Positions 5,385 to 8,679 of a stretch of 8,679 bases of DNA are shown piece by piece. The position numbers and the translations under genes are program-made. The notes beneath the pieces were generated by a model. That model made no database searches. It was not told the DNA's origin and saw only the letters and a program-made list of their open reading frames with translations. The first letter of the stretch is position 1, and every line of letters starts with the position of its first letter. Source of the DNA: Frankiales bacterium (GTDB lineage: Bacteria > Actinomycetota > Actinomycetes > Mycobacteriales > SCTD01); NCBI GenBank assembly GCA_004299215.1, contig SCTD01000542.1, positions 1-8,679 on the forward strand, in the 5' to 3' direction.

Positions 5385-6338
5385 GTGCCGCTCGAACCCG
5401 CCATCGCCGACGTGCTCCGGATGCTGGCGGACAGCGGCGCGCCGCCGATGTCGCAGGGCACGCCCCCGGAGGCGCGCGCCGCGATGCGCTTCATGACGGT
5501 GGACCTGCGCGACCCCGCGCACCTCGCGCAGGTGGGCAGCGTCGAGGACGTCACCGTCCCCGGCGGCGACGGACCGGTGCCCGCTCGCATCTACCGGCCG
5601 GCGACGCCGGGGCCGCACCCCACCGTGGTGTTCTTCCACGGCGGCGGGTTCGTCATCGGCGATCTCGACACCCACGACGACCACACCCGGCTCATCTGCC
5701 GCGACGTCGACGCCGTGGTCGTGAGCGTCGACTACCGGCTGGCGCCGGAGATACCCTTCCCGGGCGGCTACGAGGACTGCCTGGCGGCCACGCTGTGGGC
5801 CGTCGAGCACGTCACCGAGCTGGGTGGGGACGCGTCTCGCGTGGCCGTCGCCGGTGACAGCGCGGGCGGCAACCTCTCGGCGGCCGTCACCATCGGCGCG
5901 CGCGACAGGGGCATCCGGCTCGCCGCCCAGCTGCTCATCTACCCCGCCGTCGACGTCGCCGACACCGACGAGCACCCGTCGCGCGCCGAGAACGCCGAGG
6001 GCTTCTTCCTCACCGAGGCCGACATGCGCTGGTTCGGCGACCACTACGTGCCCGACCCCACCCGCCGCAGCGATCCCTACGCCTCGGTCCTGCGCCACCC
6101 CGACCTGACAGGCCTGCCGCCGGCCGTGGTGGCGACCGCGGAGTACGACCCGCTGCGGGACGAGGGCGAGGCCTTCGCCGCCGCGCTGGAGAAGGCCGGC
6201 GTCCCTGTCGTCGCGCGCCGCTTCGACGGGCTGATCCACGGCTTCTTCGGCCTCCCGCACGTCTCTCCCGCGGCGGCCGAAGCCTGCCGCGTGCTGTGCG
6301 CCGACCTCAAGGCGCTGCTGGAGCCATCCGCCGGCTGA
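5385..6338 (+). CDS. Alpha/beta-hydrolase of the hormone-sensitive lipase (HSL) family, carboxylesterase
   Basis: A 317-residue serine esterase, expected to hydrolyse short acyl esters. The oxyanion-hole motif HGGGF is at 85-89. The catalytic triad is visible as Ser159 in GDSAGG (157-162), Asp255 in EYDPLRDEG (253-261) and His285 in DGLIHGFF (281-288). DYRLAPE (116-122) is also typical of the family. The N-terminus PLEPAIADVLRML and the following GAPPMSQ are the usual cap start of bacterial HSL esterases and agree with the GTG at 5385. There is no signal peptide, so it is cytoplasmic. It is divergent from the GH3 lipoprotein, with which it shares an 84-bp promoter region holding a palindrome. 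Its last 32 bases overlap the convergent three-domain bPH2 gene. The natural substrate is unknown. Confidence 0.92.
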   Translation: MPLEPAIADVLRMLADSGAPPMSQGTPPEARAAMRFMTVDLRDPAHLAQVGSVEDVTVPGGDGPVPARIYRPATPGPHPTVVFFHGGGFVIGDLDTHDDHTRLICRDVDAVVVSVDYRLAPEIPFPGGYEDCLAATLWAVEHVTELGGDASRVAVAGDSAGGNLSAAVTIGARDRGIRLAAQLLIYPAVDVADTDEHPSRAENAEGFFLTEADMRWFGDHYVPDPTRRSDPYASVLRHPDLTGLPPAVVATAEYDPLRDEGEAFAAALEKAGVPVVARRFDGLIHGFFGLPHVSPAAAEACRVLCADLKALLEPSAG

Positions 6339-7596
6339 GCAGCTCGAGCAGGGTTGCCGCCTCGCCGGCGTCGCGGTGCGCCAGCACCGCGCCGGGCAGC
6401 CGTCGCCCCGCGGTGTCGACGTGCAGGGTCGCCAGGCCGAGCCGGCGCTCGTACGGCCCCTGCGTCGTGCGCAGGCTCTGCACCTTGGCGCGCGGCGCGA
6501 TGTCGGTCGTGGTCGTGACGACCCCGGAGGTCGCGACGACGTGCCCGTCGTCGAGGCCGATGCGCAACCGGCGGTGCTGCAGCGGCGCTCGCCAGCGCGC
6601 AGCCGGCGGCACGGCCACGTCGGCGACGGGCAGCGGTCCGCCGAGCACCCGGGCGACCAGCGCGTCGGCGAGCTCACGCGGCGCGACGGGCAGCAGCGCT
6701 CCGCCGCCCGCCTGGTCCTCGCCGCCGCCGCTGTAGCCGGCGACGTCCACCTCGACCCGCACCCAGCCGAAGCGCCGCCACAGCAGCGGCTCGCGGATCC
6801 GGATCGCCTGGACGCGGCCGGGCGGGATCGTCTGGCTCCGGGTGTCGAGCAGGCCGTGCCGGAGCCGGAGCCCGTCCGGGCTCTCCGCGACCGTGAAGCC
6901 GTACTCCGACAGGATCCTGCGTACGGCGAGGGACCCCACGCCGAGCAGCACCGGCGCCGCGCTGACCACCACGGTGGCGGCCGCCTCGGCGCCGACGGCG
7001 AGCGCACCCAGCAGGAGCGGACCCAGCACGACCACGCTCACGAGCGGCGCGCCGAGGAGCGTCGACCACACCAGCGGGCCGGTGGGGACGACGACCAGCA
7101 CGCGATCGGGCTCGGGGGCGGGTGCGTCCCCGGCCCGCTCCCGCCCGGCGGCGAGGTCGAGCAGCTGCGTGCGCAGCGCCCCGGCCCGCTCGTCGGGCAG
7201 GAAGGCGAGCGGAGCCTCGGCGTCGCCGGCCCCGACCACCTCGAGCCGGAGCTCGGCCAGGCCCAGCACCCGCGCGTAGAACGGCCGCACCACGTCGACC
7301 GCCTGCACCCGCGCAAGGGGCACGCGCCGACTGCGGCGGAAGAGCACGCCGCTCTCGACCTGCAGCTCGGTCGGCGTCACCCGGTAGCGCATGGCGCGCC
7401 AGGACAGCCAGCCCGCGAGCGCTCCGGCCGGCACGCCGACGGCCAGCAGCACCGCCGCTGCGCGGCCGGGGGAGTCCCGCAGGCCCTGCTGGCCGACGAC
7501 GGCGAGCAGTACCAGGGCGAAGCGACCGCCCCGGAGCAGCGGCGTGAGCGGGTGCAGCCGCGCCCAGCCGTCCTGCTCCGCCGGGTCCGCGGTCAC
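6307..7596 (-). CDS. Membrane protein with three bacterial PH (bPH2) domains, YdbT-like
   Basis: A 429-residue protein of the bPH2 (DUF304) family with a YdbT-like layout: two membrane segments (about 27-41 and 47-66), bPH2 domain 1 (about 69-147), two more membrane segments (about 176-200 and 205-225), then bPH2 domain 2 (about 230-315) and domain 3 (about 340-420). Each domain repeats a recognisable core: VPLARVQAVDV (92-102), IPPGRVQAIRI (257-267) and IAPRAKVQSLR (366-376), each followed about ten residues later by an R-x-(L/F)-G segment. The GTG start overlaps the TGA of the upstream bPH2 gene in GTGA, so translation is probably coupled. The role is unknown; Bacillus subtilis ydbST lies in the SigW envelope-stress regulon, which suggests an envelope function. 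The end overlaps the convergent esterase by 32 bp. Confidence 0.88.
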   Translation of the reverse strand: MTADPAEQDGWARLHPLTPLLRGGRFALVLLAVVGQQGLRDSPGRAAAVLLAVGVPAGALAGWLSWRAMRYRVTPTELQVESGVLFRRSRRVPLARVQAVDVVRPFYARVLGLAELRLEVVGAGDAEAPLAFLPDERAGALRTQLLDLAAGRERAGDAPAPEPDRVLVVVPTGPLVWSTLLGAPLVSVVVLGPLLLGALAVGAEAAATVVVSAAPVLLGVGSLAVRRILSEYGFTVAESPDGLRLRHGLLDTRSQTIPPGRVQAIRIREPLLWRRFGWVRVEVDVAGYSGGGEDQAGGGALLPVAPRELADALVARVLGGPLPVADVAVPPAARWRAPLQHRRLRIGLDDGHVVATSGVVTTTTDIAPRAKVQSLRTTQGPYERRLGLATLHVDTAGRRLPGAVLAHRDAGEAATLLELLSRRMAPAAP

Positions 7597-8072
7597 ACGC
7601 CTGCCTGCCGCGCCTCGCCCAGCGCCGCGAGCCGGTCCCGCAGCCGGGCGGCCTCGTCGGTGCGGAGCCCGGGGATCGACGCGTCGGTCGCGGCGGCCGC
7701 GGTGTGCAGGGTCACCATGGCGAGGTCGAACCTGCGCGCGAGCGGGCCTGCCGTGACGTCGACGTACTGCATGCGGCCGTACGGCACGACGGACGTGCGC
7801 CGGACGAGCACGCCCCGGCGGACCAGCAGGTCGTCGTCGCGCTCGAGGTAGCCCCACGCCGCGTAGCGGCGCTCGACGGCGAGCAGCAGCAGGCCGGAGC
7901 AGGCAGCGGTGGCCGCGAGTCCGGCGAGCACACCGGCGCCGCCGGCGGGCACGGCCAGCACGAGCGAGCCGATCGCGCCGGGGAGGGCGACCAGCAGCAG
8001 GACGAGCAACCGCCGCAGCCGGAGCAGAGCGGGGTCCGGGCGTCGCCAGGGGGGAGGGGGCGCCGGCGTCAT
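7593..8072 (-). CDS. Small membrane protein with one bPH2 domain, YdbS-like
   Basis: A 159-residue protein with a Pro-rich, Arg-rich cytoplasmic start, two membrane segments (about 22-41 and 46-66) and one bPH2 domain (about 70-152). The domain core VVPYGRMQYVDVTAGPLARR (95-114) matches the repeated core of the three-domain partner encoded next. This one-domain plus three-domain pairing is the known YdbS/YdbT arrangement. The ATG at 8072 is preferred because a TACGCT -10 box ends seven bases before it; an open frame continues upstream but overlaps the divergent gene. Its TGA overlaps the next GTG by four bases (GTGA), so the two form one operon and probably one membrane complex. The molecular function is not known. 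Confidence 0.88.
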   Translation of the reverse strand: MTPAPPPPWRRPDPALLRLRRLLVLLLVALPGAIGSLVLAVPAGGAGVLAGLAATAACSGLLLLAVERRYAAWGYLERDDDLLVRRGVLVRRTSVVPYGRMQYVDVTAGPLARRFDLAMVTLHTAAAATDASIPGLRTDEAARLRDRLAALGEARQAGV

Positions 8073-8079
8073 CCCGGCG

Positions 8080-8085
8080 AGCGTA
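8080..8085 (-). promoter_or_regulatory. -10 box of a leaderless promoter for the bPH2 operon
   Basis: TACGCT on the minus strand, seven bases before the ATG at 8072, with no ribosome-binding site in between. It lies 12 bases from the opposite-facing -10 box of the divergent gene. Confidence 0.55.
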
Positions 8086-8097
8086 GTGACCGTGACC
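8086..8097. repeat. GTGACC tandem repeat between two back-to-back -10 boxes
   Basis: GTGACC occurs twice in direct tandem and fills exactly the 12 bases between the divergent -10 boxes. It could be part of a regulator site, but chance cannot be excluded for so short a repeat. Confidence 0.5.
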
Positions 8098-8103
8098 GAT
8101 ACT
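8098..8103 (+). promoter_or_regulatory. -10 box of a leaderless promoter for the FtsX-domain-like gene
   Basis: GATACT matches TATAAT at four positions, including the key second A and last T. It ends six bases before the GTG at 8110. No ribosome-binding site is present. Confidence 0.5.
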
Positions 8104-8109
8104 GGTCGG

Positions 8110-8502
8110 GTGGAGGCCGAGCAGCAGACGACACCGTGGTGGCAGGACTCGCGACAGCGCACCCGCGCGGTGGTCATCGTCTTCGCGGTGCTGGCTCTGG
8201 GCGGGATCCTGTTCCCCGCCTTCACCAACTACCTGTTCGCCGGTGACAAGCGGATCGTCGTCGTGACGATGGCCCAGGACGCCGGCCAGAGCGAGCGGCA
8301 GCAGCTCAAGGACGCCTGCGGCTCGCTGCCGGGCGTGCGCGTGATCGCCGATCGGGGCAACCCCGACCCGCGCGTGCAGGGCCGCTTCCCGGTGCGCTTC
8401 GACGTCAAGGACATCACCGCCGCGGAGTACTCCGCGCTCGCCGCGTGCATCAACCGGTCGCCCGGCGTGCGCGGGCTGCTCACCGAGAACGACGGCAACT
8501 AG
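8110..8502 (+). CDS. Small single-pass membrane protein with an FtsX extracellular-domain-like region
   Basis: A 130-residue protein with a short polar N-terminus, one membrane segment (about 19-43) and an outside domain (about 48-126). The domain resembles the extracellular domain of the division protein FtsX: a V-V-V-T strand, an ERQQLKDAC helix ending in LPGV (73-76), then FPVRFDVKD (93-101), a helix AEYSALAACI and SPGVRGLL (117-124). Actinobacterial FtsX has a comparable FPxSFxVKL ... xPGV order. Cys70 and Cys113 could form a disulfide. None of the other three membrane segments or the permease domain of FtsX is present, and no FtsE ATPase is adjacent. The GTG is chosen from the -10 box six bases upstream. 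It is divergent from the bPH2 operon across 37 bp and shares its CTAG stop with selD. The gene is certain; the domain assignment is by eye only. Confidence 0.8.
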   Translation: MEAEQQTTPWWQDSRQRTRAVVIVFAVLALGGILFPAFTNYLFAGDKRIVVVTMAQDAGQSERQQLKDACGSLPGVRVIADRGNPDPRVQGRFPVRFDVKDITAAEYSALAACINRSPGVRGLLTENDGN

Positions 8503-8679
8503 CCCACCTCCAGCACCGCCGTCCGACGCCGCACGACCTCCCCGACGACCGGGAAGCCCGGCACCTCACCCACGACCAGCAGTCCGCCGCTCGTCTGCGC
8601 GTCGGCCAGCAGCAGCAGCTCCTCCTCGGCGAGCGCCGTCTCGAGGTGCGGCCGGACCCAGTCCAGGTTGCGGCGGGTG
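8499..8679 (-). CDS. selD: Selenide, water dikinase (selenophosphate synthase), C-terminal 59 residues
   Basis: This is the C-terminal end of an AIR-synthase-like ATPase that makes selenophosphate from selenide and ATP, the selenium donor for selenocysteine tRNA and for 2-selenouridine. The visible part reads TRRNLDW at its start and contains AQTSGGLLV (27-35), which corresponds to the conserved DPQTSGGLL segment of SelD near its C-terminus; here Pro is replaced by Ala. The nucleotide-binding N-terminus, with its Cys or Sec, is outside the window. The TAG stop shares CTAG (8499-8502) with the convergent FtsX-domain-like gene. If the assignment holds, the organism uses selenium, and selA, selB or the selenocysteine tRNA gene may lie just beyond the right edge. 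Confidence 0.82.
   Translation of the reverse strand, partial: TRRNLDWVRPHLETALAEEELLLLADAQTSGGLLVVGEVPGFPVVGEVVRRRTAVLEVG

Noticed and set aside
5310..7007. 565-codon minus-strand open frame spanning the esterase and part of the bPH2 gene
   Set aside because: Crosses two supported genes in the wrong frame and has no recognisable domain.
6376..7851. 491-codon plus-strand open frame opposite the bPH2 genes
   Set aside because: Antisense shadow; the minus-strand frames show repeated bPH2 cores and membrane segments.
8094..8107. GACC-N6-GGTC palindrome around the FtsX-domain-like -10 box
   Set aside because: Arms of four bases are expected by chance in this GC-rich sequence and do not extend.
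8073..8228. Upstream extension of the one-domain bPH2 gene
   Set aside because: It would overlap the divergent FtsX-domain-like gene and shows no bPH2-family sequence; a -10 box points to the ATG at 8072.
1..8679. CRISPR array, insertion sequence, tRNA/rRNA or phage genes
   Set aside because: No regularly spaced repeats, transposase motifs or RNA-gene sequences were seen on either strand.

Overview
The window is high-GC DNA (well above 70% by eye) from an Actinomycetota bacterium. The signs are third-position G/C almost everywhere, GTG as the start of most genes, TAnnnT-type -10 boxes placed 6-7 bases before starts that have no ribosome-binding site, and the protein families present. I cannot name the genus. 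It looks like compact chromosomal housekeeping and accessory metabolism: I see no insertion sequence, phage gene, CRISPR array, rRNA or tRNA. Eleven genes fill nearly all of it.

Layout. Positions 1-1386 (minus strand) hold a zinc-dependent alcohol dehydrogenase followed, 2 bp later, by the start of a short-chain dehydrogenase (SDR) that runs off the left edge. An 82-bp two-way promoter region with a palindrome separates them from a plus-strand acyl-CoA ligase (1469-3007). The three enzymes would fit oxidation and CoA-activation of an alcohol, aldehyde or fatty acid, but the substrate cannot be told. Next come a GNAT acetyltransferase (3048-3533, plus) and, tail to tail with it, a minus-strand pair: a GH3 beta-N-acetylhexosaminidase lipoprotein (4077-5300) and a DUF1697 protein (3530-4054). 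Divergent from the lipoprotein is an HSL-family alpha/beta-hydrolase (5385-6338). Two overlapping minus-strand genes (7593-8072 and 6307-7596) encode membrane proteins with one and three bacterial PH (bPH2) domains, the YdbS/YdbT arrangement. Divergent from them across 37 bp is a small single-pass protein whose outer domain resembles the extracellular domain of FtsX. The right edge holds the C-terminus of selenophosphate synthase SelD (minus).

Most notable points. (1) At the left edge a 32-bp segment of the SDR gene lies between perfect 12-bp inverted repeats and appears to be in the wrong orientation. As given it encodes an atypical stretch. Flipped, it keeps the frame and restores the GGPPAG...TD sequence expected for this SDR group. 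This is either a real micro-inversion or switch, or a fold-back/assembly artefact at a sequence end. (2) A standalone FtsX-like extracellular domain protein shares a tiny divergent promoter with the bPH2 pair. (3) Four genes have clear leaderless-transcript promoter geometry. (4) Both strictly tail-to-tail gene pairs that end in TAG share the same CTAG tetranucleotide as overlapping stops.
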